Positions 43,179 to 51,204 of a stretch of 64,000 bases of DNA are shown here, piece by piece (the first letter of the stretch is position 1; each line of letters starts with the position of its first letter). The stretch covers positions 605,676-669,675 of the forward strand of contig NZ_LMIW01000008.1 in NCBI RefSeq assembly GCF_001429185.1, given 5' to 3'. A model generated the notes under the pieces. The model was not told the origin of the DNA. It was given only the letters and a program-made list of their open reading frames with translations, and searched no databases. The DNA is from Terrabacter sp. Root85. Lineage in GTDB: Bacteria; Actinomycetota; Actinomycetes; Actinomycetales; Dermatophilaceae. Made by a program: the position numbers and the translations under genes.

Positions 43179-43598
43179 TCAGGGCTCGTACTCTCCCTCG
43201 ACGTAGAGGAAGCGGCAGGCCCCAAACTGGAGCTCGTCGCCGTGTCGAAGAAGGCCCTGGTCCACCAGTCGGTGATTCACCCAGCAGCCATTGAGGGAGC
43301 CTTCATCGACAAGTTCGTAGCCCTCTTCGCGCCGCATGAGCGTCGCGTGATGGCGTGAGACGTTCGCAGGAGATAGCCACACGAGGCACTCGTCACCCCG
43401 GCCAACGCGAACCTCCTGACGCCACAAGAGAAAGCGCGAGCCAACCACTGGACCGCCAATCCCCACGAGCATCGCGGTGCCGTGACGCAGATCTGCTATG
43501 GCCTGTAGGTCCACAGCGGAGAGATGGTGCACGCCGGCGAGCGCTCCAGTAAGCCAGGACTGCGTGGAGTCTTCACCGTTACCACTCGTGTCGTCCAT
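43179..43598 (-). CDS. FHA-domain protein
   Basis: A 139-residue protein. After about 40 residues comes a forkhead-associated phosphothreonine-binding domain: EVRVGRGDECLVWLSPANVS, RHHATLMRREEGYELVDEGS, LNGCWVNHRLVDQG. The conserved G-R, S-R-H and N-G positions are all present. FHA domains dock Ser/Thr-kinase substrates. GGAGG precedes ATG 43598. No kinase is adjacent, so the partner is unknown. Confidence 0.88.
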   Translation of the reverse strand: MDDTSGNGEDSTQSWLTGALAGVHHLSAVDLQAIADLRHGTAMLVGIGGPVVGSRFLLWRQEVRVGRGDECLVWLSPANVSRHHATLMRREEGYELVDEGSLNGCWVNHRLVDQGLLRHGDELQFGACRFLYVEGEYEP

Positions 43599-43909
43599 GC
43601 GTGACCTCCCGGCACTCGCTTCGGCGCCGCCTGTGTGCTGACCATTGTCGCCCGACCTGTAGGCGGGCGACAGGAACGCACCTGCTTCGCTCACTCCCTT
43701 GTCGCCGCGATCGCCCGGAGAGCGGCAAATGAGGATGTCCACTGCCGCGTCACGGTCTACCGCTGGCTCACCTCGACGCGAGGTGCTGCAGGGAGCTTGG
43801 GGTTTCGGCCGAACCGGTGTCGTAGAGGGCGGTAAGCGGGAGGCCATGGACGTATTTGACGATTCGGGAGTGCTGGCAGTCGACACACCGGACCTGCACT
43901 ACTTGCTCC

Positions 43910-44137
43910 GTGGGAGCGGCGGATCTGCTGCAGGACTTGACGGAGGCATCTGGCGTGCGGTCATCTTCCGTCGTGTGGAAGTCAACGGACGCCTGGAGCT
44001 GGGTCTTTGCTACCGACGCGGAGGTCGCGTGGATCAACGCCGATACAGGGGTCGGGCGGCCGGTGACCTCTGCGATCCCGCCAGTCTTCGAGGCCTACTG
44101 CACCTTGACAGTGCCGTCCCGTCTCGTCCGAATCTAG
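43910..44137 (+). CDS. possible small protein, uncertain
   Basis: The second forward frame here reads naturally (ADLLQDLTEASGVRSSSVVW, STDAWSWVFATDAEVAWINA, DTGVGRPVTSAIPPVFEAYC) with mostly G/C third positions and a stop at 44137. GTG 43910 is a possible start. A longer frame on the same strand (43699-44556) crosses it but looks less like protein in this part. Function unknown; may be decayed. Confidence 0.35.
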   Translation: MGAADLLQDLTEASGVRSSSVVWKSTDAWSWVFATDAEVAWINADTGVGRPVTSAIPPVFEAYCTLTVPSRLVRI

Positions 44138-44270
44138 TCCGCAAAGTCCGCAACGTCTCCGAGCAGGGCCCTGTCGAGCCATCGCACCCAACAGTGCCAA
44201 AAGCGCGTTTGCGCAGGTCAGAGGCTTGGGACCCCACGCGCAGCACGAAGCGATGGGGCCGTTTCAATCA

Positions 44271-44292
44271 CCGGCGTATCGGCCGACTCATC
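44271..44292 (+). repeat. right copy of 22-bp direct repeat (candidate attR)
   Basis: Exact copy of the rnpB 3' end (14301-14322) in the same orientation, without the rest of rnpB. The flanking bases differ from those around the left copy. Coding-like sequence begins immediately to its right (44293) without a start codon, as expected at a recombination junction. Confidence 0.75.
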
Positions 44293-44556
44293 AGGTACAG
44301 CGACCGCATCGGCGAGATCACCGGCTACGCCATCTGGGCCCCGGCCTACCGACCCGAATTCGAGGTCGACGCCGGGGCCGCCGCCCAAGCACTGGACGTC
44401 GTCATCGGATCAGATCCGAGCGGTCTCTGCGCCATCTCCCCGGGCACGTTCCCTGGCTCGGCGCACGGCGAATGGGGCATCTGGGTGCCCGAGCAACTGC
44501 ACCCAGCGTTCGAGACCGAGCTGGCGAAACACGGGCACGACGTCGTGGACGGCTGA
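44293..44556 (+). pseudogene. 5'-truncated gene at the island's right junction
   Basis: Immediately after the repeat, frame 1 reads RYSDRIGEITGYAIWAPAYR then EFEVDAGAAAQALDVVIGSD and continues to a stop at 44556 with strongly G/C-biased third positions. There is no ATG, GTG or TTG in the first 60 codons, and the frame to the left of the repeat loses the coding bias. The gene has therefore lost its 5' end at the junction. Family not recognised. Confidence 0.6.
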
Positions 44557-44639
44557 CACTGAGGGAGCCCATCTGCGGTTGGGCGTCCAGGGGCACGCAA
44601 GCCGCGCCTCGACGTGGAGGGTGGGCGCGCCGCCGTGGC

Positions 44640-45296
44640 TCACTCCGAAGGGGCTTCGGAGGGGTCATCCATCAGGGTGACCAGCCAGTCACCCAGGGCC
44701 GCCAGCGTCTCCTGGGTGATGGTGTGGCCCCCCGCTTCACGCCGGGAGACGACCACAGCGCCGGACTCGCCGTGGAGGTAGGCCCACGTGCGGTCGAGGA
44801 GGTCCCTCGGGATCACGAAGTCCTGGTCACCCTGCGCGACGAAGATCTGTGTCCCGTCGAGGCCGTGTGCGGTCACGGGTACCCCGGCCTCGAAGGGCAG
44901 CGTCCCGAGGAGGATCGCTGCCCCCGCGTACCGGCGCGGGTCGGACAGGACGAGACCGCAGGCGAAGGCGGCCCCGCCGCTGAACCCGACGAGGACGACC
45001 GGGCGGCCTTCCCGCGCGACGGAGTCCAGCCACGCGGTGAACCAGGTGAGGGTCTCGGAAAGCGACTCCGCCACGGGCCGGCCGATCCCGCGGTTGGCGA
45101 ACCAGGCGAAGCCTCCGCCCTCCACGATCGGTGCCGGGACCGCGGCGTAGGTGGGACCGGTGGGTAGGTGGGGCACCAGCGAGAGGATCGAGGACTCGTC
45201 CGAGCCTCGTCCGTGCAGGAGCACGACGAGCGGTGCGTCCGGGTCTGCGGAGCCTGTGGTCACCGCGACGGGACGGCCGAACTGGGTGGAAGGCAT
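44640..45296 (-). CDS. alpha/beta hydrolase, carboxylesterase/phospholipase-like
   Basis: A 218-residue hydrolase. LVVLLHGRGSDESSILSLVP holds the oxyanion HG motif, VLVGFSGGAAFACGLVL the nucleophile elbow (G-F-S-G-G), FVAQGDQDFVIPRDLLDRTW the acid region and EAGGHTIT the catalytic His. It resembles the YpfH/carboxylesterase-2 group. A broken, roughly 85% similar copy lies at 30203-30570. The 5' end is adjacent to the oxidoreductase gene in the same direction. Confidence 0.88.
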   Translation of the reverse strand: MPSTQFGRPVAVTTGSADPDAPLVVLLHGRGSDESSILSLVPHLPTGPTYAAVPAPIVEGGGFAWFANRGIGRPVAESLSETLTWFTAWLDSVAREGRPVVLVGFSGGAAFACGLVLSDPRRYAGAAILLGTLPFEAGVPVTAHGLDGTQIFVAQGDQDFVIPRDLLDRTWAYLHGESGAVVVSRREAGGHTITQETLAALGDWLVTLMDDPSEAPSE

Positions 45297-45313
45297 CGTC
45301 TGTCGGAGGTGGG

Positions 45314-45889
45314 TCAGGCGATGACGGCGAAGCCGGCCGACCAGGAGACCTTCTCGCTCGCTGCGAGGGAGATCTGGAGGAAGCCGAGGGCCTCGAGCTC
45401 GCGGGCGCGGGCCAGTGAGCCGGCGTCGATCGCCTTGAGGCCACCAGCGGCGATCGCGTCGGAGAGCTCGGACTTCGCGTCGGCGTCATCGCCGGCGATG
45501 AGAACGGTCGTCGTGTTCGGCCCGACGACACCCGAGGCCAACGTGCCAGCGAAGGTCGTGTTGAACGCCTTGAGCACCGTTGACCGGGGGAGTGCCCGTG
45601 CGATCTCGGCGGTCGCGGAGCTGTCTGCCGGGACGACGAGGGAGTCGAACGTCTCGAAGTTCACCGGGTTGGTGATGTCCACGACCGTCTTGCCCGCGAG
45701 GCTCTCGCCACGCTCGGCGACGATGGCCGGCACCGCGGCGTAGGGCACCGCGAGGACGACGATGTCGCCGGTGACGGTCGTGGAGCCGTCGCTCTGGCCG
45801 AGCAGCTGTACGGAGTGGCCGCCCTTGCCGAACACGCCGGCGATGGCCTGACCCATGTTGCCGGTCCCGATGATGCTGATGTGCGCCAT
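45314..45889 (-). CDS. F420-dependent NADP reductase-like oxidoreductase
   Basis: A 191-residue single-domain Rossmann protein. MAHISIIGTGNMGQAIAGVF is the dinucleotide-binding motif, VVDITNPVNFETFDSLVVPA and VLKAFNTTFAGTLASGVV are typical of the Fno-like family (NADP oxidoreductase, coenzyme F420-dependent). F420 use is a family inference. It is divergent from the MarR gene across a perfect palindrome and is its probable target; the esterase gene follows in the same direction. Confidence 0.88.
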   Translation of the reverse strand: MAHISIIGTGNMGQAIAGVFGKGGHSVQLLGQSDGSTTVTGDIVVLAVPYAAVPAIVAERGESLAGKTVVDITNPVNFETFDSLVVPADSSATAEIARALPRSTVLKAFNTTFAGTLASGVVGPNTTTVLIAGDDADAKSELSDAIAAGGLKAIDAGSLARARELEALGFLQISLAASEKVSWSAGFAVIA

Positions 45890-45936
45890 GGCTGTCTCCT
45901 GCAGTGATTGATTGATGCTTCAACCAAGATGACAGT

Positions 45937-45960
45937 GATTACTTGATGTGTCAAGTAATC
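45937..45960. promoter_or_regulatory. MarR operator palindrome
   Basis: GATTACTTGA (45937-45946) and TCAAGTAATC (45951-45960) are perfect 10-bp arms around TGTG, between the divergent starts 45889 and 45976. A second, imperfect TTGA/TCAA site is visible near 45908-45922. Confidence 0.85.
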
Positions 45961-45975
45961 GGCTATGCTCGGTTC

Positions 45976-46515
45976 ATGCGATCCCCATCGAGCTCCGAGG
46001 CCCAAAGCAGCCTCCTGCCCTCCGAGGGGCCCCTCTCGACGGGTTCATGGCTCGACCCCGAACAGCTCGTGGCCTGGAAGCGCCTCGTCGCCATGGTCGA
46101 GATGATTCCGGGAGTGCTAGATGCTCAGCTGCGGCGTGACTCGGGGCTCACGCACTTCGAGTACTTCGTCCTCGCCATGCTGTCCGAGGCGCCCAGCTGG
46201 ACCCTGCGCATGACCGCCCTGGCCCAGCAGACCAACGCGTCCCTCACGCGTCTGTCGCACGTCGTACGACGACTTGAGGAACGTGGGCTCGTGACGCGGT
46301 TTCCCTGCCCCGAGGACGGCCGCGCCACGAACGCGCGGCTCACCGACGACGGCCACCAGGTGCTCGTCGCTGCGGCGCCGGGGCACGTCTCCACCGTGCG
46401 TGAGCACGTCATCGACGCCCTGACTCCCGAGCAGGTCTCGCAGCTGTCCGAGATCGCTGGTGCGATCCTTCGTCGCCTCGACCCTGCCGGCCGGCTGGCC
46501 ATCGCGGCCGGTTGA
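45976..46515 (+). CDS. MarR-family regulator
   Basis: A 179-residue protein. The winged-helix core is at about 60-130 (SWTLRMTALAQQTNASLTRL, SHVVRRLEERGLVTRFPCPE, DGRATNARLTDDGHQVL). It is divergent from the F420-type reductase gene with a strong palindrome between them, so it should repress that gene and itself. Ligand unknown. Confidence 0.92.
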   Translation: MRSPSSSEAQSSLLPSEGPLSTGSWLDPEQLVAWKRLVAMVEMIPGVLDAQLRRDSGLTHFEYFVLAMLSEAPSWTLRMTALAQQTNASLTRLSHVVRRLEERGLVTRFPCPEDGRATNARLTDDGHQVLVAAAPGHVSTVREHVIDALTPEQVSQLSEIAGAILRRLDPAGRLAIAAG

Positions 46516-46655
46516 AGAGCCTGGACCACGCGCCATCTCGTGGAGAGCGACTGAGCCAGGGGGCTCTGCGTCAGGCGCTGCTCTCGACGACGGGAGCCGG
46601 CTCACTCGGTGTACGGCTGCTCCCTCTGGGCCGCGGAAGCCTTGGTTCAGCCGGG

Positions 46656-47867
46656 CTACTTCGCGAGATAGGTCAGGGCCGCGACGACGAGCGCAGACGT
46701 GCCCGTGTCGAGCGTGGGCTGGATCAAGGGTGCGAAGTAGGGGGAGTGGTTCGGTGGCGCTGCGGAGGCGTCGGCGAACCCACCGACGCCCCAGTAGGCA
46801 TACGGCGTCCCGAAGGCGTCCGGGATCCGGCTGAAGTCCTCACTGGCCGTCACCCGGCCGAGGTCGACCACCCGGTCGGCGAAGTGCTGCTCGAAGGCGC
46901 TGCGCACCCTCGCACCGACCCGGTCGTCGTTGCTCGTGAGGGGGTACTGGTCGTAGTAGTCGAACGTCGGTGCCTGCGGGGATCCGGTAGCGTCGCACTC
47001 CGCCCGCACGATGCGTTCGATCGCCGCAAGCACCTGAGCGCGGACGTCGTCGTCGTACGTGCGGACGTTGAGCAGCAGCACGGCTCGGTCGGCGATGACG
47101 TTGCTCTTCGTGCCGGCGACGCTGCTTCCGACCGTCACGACGGCGAACTCTCCGGGTCTGGTCTCACGGGCCACGATGGTCTGCAGCCTGACCACGATGG
47201 ATGCGGCGAGCACGACGGGGTCGACGCTCAGGTGTGGCATCGAGCCGTGTGAGCCGACCCCGGAGACGGTGATCCTGATGCTGTCGCCTGCTGACATCAC
47301 GGGACCGATGGTCGTTGCGACGGTCCCGGCCGGGAGGTCCAGGACGTGCTGGGCGAAAGCGACGTCGGGTCGTGGGACACGTCCGGTCAAGCCGGCATCG
47401 AGCATTCCTTGCGCGCCCGAGGCCGTCTCCTCGGCCGGCTGGAACAGGGCGATGAAAGTGCCGTGCCACAGGTCGCGTCGACTCGCGAGCAGCTGGGCAG
47501 CACCGAGGAGGCAGGTGACGTGGACGTCGTGTCCGCAGGCGTGTGAGACCCCGACCGTTGCTCCGGTCTCGTCCGTGGCTTTGGCCGTGGACGCATACGG
47601 CAGGCCGGTCAGCTCGGTGACCGGCAGCGCGTCCATGTCGGCCCGGCACAGCACCGTCTGTCCGGACCCGTTCGGCAGCACGCCGACCACGCCACCACCG
47701 AGCTCGTGGATCTCGAAGCCCCACCCGGTGAGCCGCTGGGCGACGGCCGCGGCTGTCTCGGACTCGCGTCCGCTGAGCTCCGGATGGGCATGCAGGTCGC
47801 GGTAGAAGTCCTCTTGCCAGGCACGCGTGTGGTGCATCCCGGCCAGCACCTCGTCGGCGGATGTCAT
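46656..47867 (-). CDS. M20-family amidohydrolase
   Basis: A 403-residue metal-dependent amidohydrolase. Motifs include LHAHPELSGRESETA, CRADMDALPVTE, SHACGHDVHVTCLLGAAQLL, FQPAEETASGAQGMLDAGL and SEDFSRIPD with HSPYFAP near the end. The layout is that of N-acyl amino-acid/hippurate and indole-acetyl-amino-acid hydrolases. The native substrate cannot be set. It stands alone. Confidence 0.92.
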   Translation of the reverse strand: MTSADEVLAGMHHTRAWQEDFYRDLHAHPELSGRESETAAAVAQRLTGWGFEIHELGGGVVGVLPNGSGQTVLCRADMDALPVTELTGLPYASTAKATDETGATVGVSHACGHDVHVTCLLGAAQLLASRRDLWHGTFIALFQPAEETASGAQGMLDAGLTGRVPRPDVAFAQHVLDLPAGTVATTIGPVMSAGDSIRITVSGVGSHGSMPHLSVDPVVLAASIVVRLQTIVARETRPGEFAVVTVGSSVAGTKSNVIADRAVLLLNVRTYDDDVRAQVLAAIERIVRAECDATGSPQAPTFDYYDQYPLTSNDDRVGARVRSAFEQHFADRVVDLGRVTASEDFSRIPDAFGTPYAYWGVGGFADASAAPPNHSPYFAPLIQPTLDTGTSALVVAALTYLAK

Positions 47868-48297
47868 TCGGCGTCACCCCTCATGGACTTCGAAGTGCCG
47901 GTCCCACGGCGAGGTGACCGTACCCACCCACGCTGTGAGATGGCTCCGAGGGCCACTCGCCCGCTGTGAGTGGCCGCTGTCTCCGACGGTTCCGCAGACC
48001 CCTGGGCGCGGGTACGTCCTCGGTCCGGCCATGACTTCATCCCTCCGCGGCACGGGAACTGATCGTCCTCGGGACATGACCAGCGCCATGCGCCACCGAC
48101 CGCTAAATCCCTTGACCCATAGGGGAATCCACGGGCGGGAGTCCCGTCCGGGCGGCTCTGACCGCCTCGGCGCCTACGTGCTCGGAAGAGCCGAAAACAG
48201 AGCTTCCCGAGTCATTGACAGCCGACTATGCCGTCGAAAGGATGACCTCGTCGCCGCGCCCGGTCAGGGCGTCGGGACAACAAGACGGGGAGAATCT
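47868..48297. other. intergenic stretch without a supported gene
   Basis: About 430 bases between divergent genes. No domain-bearing frame is visible. Promoters for the amidohydrolase and for the secreted-protein gene must be here, but no convincing box pair stands out. Confidence 0.45.
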
Positions 48298-48819
48298 GTG
48301 GACGTTATCAGTGGTTCACGTAAGGGCCTGATGGCCAAGGGGCTCACCCTGCTGCTCGCGGTTCCCGCGGCAGCCGTGGTGACGGCTCCGTCCAGCTACG
48401 CCGCCTGTGCGGAGGTCGGCAATGTCTACTACACGACGACTCAGTCGCCCACCTACCGCGGCGACTCGGACACCCGGACGTACGGGCGGAGTGGCGGCAC
48501 CCTGACCATCGCTCTGGGCGAGTCGGTGACCACAGGGGGTTCCATCACCGGAACCACGTCGGCAGAGGCGGGCGTCATCTTCGCGAAGGCAAGCGTGTCG
48601 GTGGGCGTCACCATCAAGAAGGACTGGACGAGTTCGGTGACCCGTTCGTACTCCTGGAAGGTCCCCTCGACGCAGTCGACCGGCTGGATCGAGGCGGGGC
48701 ACCACGCATACAAGGTCAGCTACACGAAGAAGACCCTCATCGCTCCGTGCACCCTCCGCACCGACAAGACCGGGACGATCGTGGGCAACACCAGCGCCAT
48801 CGAGTTCACCCACTCCTGA
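48298..48819 (+). CDS. secreted protein of unknown function
   Basis: A 173-residue protein with a Sec signal peptide (GLMAKGLTLLLAVPAAAVVT, cleavage near SSYAA). The mature part has two cysteines (YAACAEVG, IAPCTLRT) and a beta-rich core (FAKASVSVGVTIKKDWTSSV, SYSWKVPSTQSTGWIEAGHH). This T/S-rich V-x-x-x-W-T-x-S pattern resembles small actinobacterial exported proteins related to pore-forming or YHS-less cell-surface families, without firm assignment. GTG 48298 with GGGGAGA upstream. Confidence 0.75.
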   Translation: MDVISGSRKGLMAKGLTLLLAVPAAAVVTAPSSYAACAEVGNVYYTTTQSPTYRGDSDTRTYGRSGGTLTIALGESVTTGGSITGTTSAEAGVIFAKASVSVGVTIKKDWTSSVTRSYSWKVPSTQSTGWIEAGHHAYKVSYTKKTLIAPCTLRTDKTGTIVGNTSAIEFTHS

Positions 48820-48850
48820 GTCGTCTCGGTGGTCCAGACACACATCATCA

Positions 48851-48883
48851 CTGCAGCCCCGGCCGGACCGACCGGGGCTGCAG
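48851..48883 (+). terminator. perfect 12-bp GC hairpin
   Basis: CTGCAGCCCCGG (48851-48862) pairs perfectly with CCGGGGCTGCAG (48872-48883), 9-base loop, 31 bases after the stop of the secreted-protein gene. It argues that the lipoprotein gene starts downstream, not at GTG 48829. Confidence 0.82.
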
Positions 48884-49407
48884 TGCCCTCGTCACGACCC
48901 GAGCGAGGACGGTCACGGCGCGGGGGATACCTCTCGGTTCTCGTGGCTGTCCTCGTCGCCTCTACCGCGGCGTGCTCGACCAGCCCGACGCCGGCCACGG
49001 GCAACGGACCGGCTCGCGCTTCCGTCGGGGCAACGAGCGTTGCCCCGAGTTCGAGCGGTGCGTCGACCCCCGGCACGCCGGCCGTCGCTGCGGCGCCTAC
49101 TGACCCGATGAATGATCTGAGGGACAAACATGGGCCCGCGGTGGGCCCCAGTCCGCTGTTGTCCGAGCGCGGGACGACGACGGCGACGTACTCGTTGAAG
49201 GCGCCACCGGGCTCCGAAGCCTTCGTCTCAGTGAGCTGTCCGGGTCCGGGTCGATACACCGTCACCGGTGACGACGAGGTCCTCATCAGCAGCGTGTGCG
49301 CAGGAGCAGCCGCAGCAGACATCAGACTGCCGCTCGCGAGCATCGGCACAACGCTCTCTGTACAAGCTCCGGGACCCTTCTGGCTGGTCATCGCACCTGT
49401 CGCCTGA
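48883..49407 (+). CDS. lipoprotein
   Basis: A 174-residue protein. After an Arg-rich N-terminus comes YLSVLVAVLVASTAACS, a lipobox with cysteine near residue 31, then a Ser/Thr/Pro/Gly linker and a beta-rich domain with two cysteines (VSVSCPGPGRYTV and LISSVCAGAA). The terminator at 48851-48883 makes GTG 48883 the preferred start. Family unknown. Confidence 0.68.
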   Translation: MPSSRPERGRSRRGGYLSVLVAVLVASTAACSTSPTPATGNGPARASVGATSVAPSSSGASTPGTPAVAAAPTDPMNDLRDKHGPAVGPSPLLSERGTTTATYSLKAPPGSEAFVSVSCPGPGRYTVTGDDEVLISSVCAGAAAADIRLPLASIGTTLSVQAPGPFWLVIAPVA

Positions 49408-49475
49408 TGTGCCTCGGACGCACTTTCGCTGCTCGGCAAGGACCCACACCCTGCGTGAGGGTCCGTCGGCCGACA

Positions 49476-49598
49476 CTACGAACGCGGCTGCACCGACACC
49501 GGACCGGCGTCGGCGGACATGACGCGCTCCTCGAACCATTGCAGGGTCAGCAGAAGACCGAAACCCAGGACGGGCGCAGTCAGGGCCAGGGCAATCAC
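49476..49598 (-). CDS. 40-residue membrane microprotein
   Basis: GTG 49598 with GAGGAG six bases upstream opens VIALALTAPVLGFGLLLTLQ then WFEERVMSADAGPVSVQPRS. It is one hydrophobic helix plus a charged tail and aligns with the peptide at 24637-24735 (L-A-L-x-L-T-x-P, then E at the helix end). A longer in-frame start at 49667 adds a cysteine-containing stretch without similarity to the other peptide. Function unknown. Confidence 0.55.
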   Translation of the reverse strand: MIALALTAPVLGFGLLLTLQWFEERVMSADAGPVSVQPRS

Positions 49599-49650
49599 GG
49601 CGAGCTCCTCGCATAGGGAAGTCGTGCCGACACGCCGCCCCGCCGACGCA

Positions 49651-50745
49651 TCACACTGGTTTGTCACCTACCCGGAACAGCCCCGTCTGCGACGCACGTT
49701 CTCGTGACCCGCCCTCCTGGTGCGCCGGGTAGGCGTGGACCACTGCCGTCGTGAGCCTGGCCGTGGTGCGCACGAGCTCGGCCTCGGCGCGGTGAGCGAC
49801 GGCGTGGGCAGCGACCAGGCTCGTCGTCGCCTCGACGTCGAGCTCGGCCTCCGCGTGGATCTCGTGGCCGATCCACCGCATCCGCACGCTGCGCACTGCG
49901 GTCACGCCCGGTACGCGGGAGAGGGTGTGCTCGGCCGACTCGACGAGCGAGGGGTCGATCCCGTCCATGAGCCGACGGAGGACGTCTCGGGCCGCGGTGC
50001 GCAGCACCAGGACGATGGCGACGGTGATGACCAGGCCGATGACGGGGTCGGCCCAGTTCCAGCCGACCGCGACCCCACCTGCGCCCACGAGCACCGCGAG
50101 GGAGGTGAAGCCATCGGTCCGCGCGTGGTGGCCGTCGGCCACGAGGGCCGCCGAGCCGATGGCCCGGCCCTCGCGGATGCGGAAGAGCGCGACGGTCTCG
50201 TTGCCGATGAAGCCGACGAGTCCCGCCACGGCGACCCATCCCACGTTGTCGACCGGCGCCGGGTGCAGGAGGCGGTCGACGGCCTCCCATCCGGCGAGCA
50301 CGGCCGACAGGGCGATCATGGCGATGACGAAGAGTCCGGCGAGGTCCTCGGCGCGGCCGTAGCCGTACGTGTAACGGCGGGTGGCGGCGCGCCGGCCGAG
50401 CACGAAGGCGATCCAGAGCGGCACCGCGGTGAGCGCGTCGCTGAAGTTGTGGATCGTGTCGGCGAGCAGCGCCACCGACCCGGAGACATAGACGACGCCC
50501 AGCTGCGCGAACGCGGTGACGCCGAGGACGACGAGGCTGATCTTCACCGCGCGGATGCCGCGGGCGCTCGACTCCAGGGCCGAGTCGATGGAGTCCGCCG
50601 CGTCGTGCGAGTGCGGGGTGACCGCGTGGCGCAGCCGAGCCCACGGGCTCGCGTGCCCATGGGAGTGCCCAGGGTGCGGTCGGGCGCCGTGCCGGTCGTG
50701 TTGGTGGTCGTGGTCGTGCTCGTGGTCATGGGGAGACGTGTTCAC
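49651..50745 (-). CDS. cation diffusion facilitator (zinc/cobalt-type exporter)
   Basis: A 364-residue CDF transporter. A His-rich N-terminus (MNTSPHDHEHDHDHQHDRHG) is followed by six spans; the transport-site HxxxD pairs are visible in ALLADTIHNFSDAL (TM2) and VADGHHARTDGF (TM5). The C-terminal cytoplasmic domain is metallochaperone-like (RMRWIGHEIHAEAELDVEAT). It exports divalent metal in exchange for protons. It overlaps the ArsR-type gene by four bases, so metal-controlled expression is likely. Confidence 0.93.
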   Translation of the reverse strand: MNTSPHDHEHDHDHQHDRHGARPHPGHSHGHASPWARLRHAVTPHSHDAADSIDSALESSARGIRAVKISLVVLGVTAFAQLGVVYVSGSVALLADTIHNFSDALTAVPLWIAFVLGRRAATRRYTYGYGRAEDLAGLFVIAMIALSAVLAGWEAVDRLLHPAPVDNVGWVAVAGLVGFIGNETVALFRIREGRAIGSAALVADGHHARTDGFTSLAVLVGAGGVAVGWNWADPVIGLVITVAIVLVLRTAARDVLRRLMDGIDPSLVESAEHTLSRVPGVTAVRSVRMRWIGHEIHAEAELDVEATTSLVAAHAVAHRAEAELVRTTARLTTAVVHAYPAHQEGGSRERASQTGLFRVGDKPV

Positions 50746-51128
50746 CGGGACTGCTCGTTCCTGCCGATCGGGGTGATGCTCGGGCCGGCCGACCGGTGGT
50801 GTGCGGGGACGCCGTCCGACGCGTGCTCGGCGTGGTGGATCGCGTCACGGACGAGGCTCGCCACGTGGTCGTTCTCGACCCGGTAGAAGACCTGGTTCCC
50901 CTCGCGCCGGGTGCGCACCATGCGAGCCATCCTCAGCTTGGCGAGATGCTGCGAGACCGAGGGCGCCGCCTTGCCGAGAGCCTCGGCGAGCTCGTTCACC
51001 GGACGCTCGACGTCGCGCAGCGCCCAGAGCAGCCGGATCCGCGTGCCATCGGCGAGCATCCGGAAGACCTCGACGGCCAGCTCGACCTGGTCGTCGGGTA
51101 GCGCATCAGTCTGCCTATCTGCATCCAT
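50742..51128 (-). CDS. ArsR/SmtB-family metal-sensing repressor
   Basis: A 128-residue winged-helix repressor. FRMLADGTRIRLLWALRDVE and KAAPSVSQHLAKLRMARMVR form the DNA-binding core; the C-terminal helix DHVASLVRDAIHHAEHASD carries the D-H-...-H-x2-H arrangement of alpha-5 zinc/cobalt/nickel sensors such as SmtB and NmtR. It is co-transcribed with the CDF exporter. A near-palindrome overlaps its start codon. Confidence 0.92.
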   Translation of the reverse strand: MDADRQTDALPDDQVELAVEVFRMLADGTRIRLLWALRDVERPVNELAEALGKAAPSVSQHLAKLRMARMVRTRREGNQVFYRVENDHVASLVRDAIHHAEHASDGVPAHHRSAGPSITPIGRNEQSR

Positions 51129-51136
51129 ACGCAGAT
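51117..51136. promoter_or_regulatory. ArsR/SmtB-type operator at the gene start
   Basis: ATCTGC (51117-51122) and GCAGAT (51131-51136) form a 6-8-6 inverted repeat spanning the ATG (51128-51126). The 6-base arms fit SmtB/ArsR sites. Its overlap with the start codon implies a leaderless or very short-leader transcript. Confidence 0.5.
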
Positions 51137-51204
51137 TGTAACGCTGCCTCCACGGACCGGGACGGGGGAGGGCCGACAGGCGCGCGCGGGGGTCGGCCCA
51201 CCGT

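Noticed and set aside
44271..44292. A second rnpB gene
   Set aside because: Only the last 22 bases are present; no other RNase P core elements lie nearby.
43699..44556. One single 285-codon forward gene
   Set aside because: Coding bias switches frame inside it: the middle reads better in another frame (43910-44137) and the end (44293-44556) is a separate truncated sequence after the repeat.
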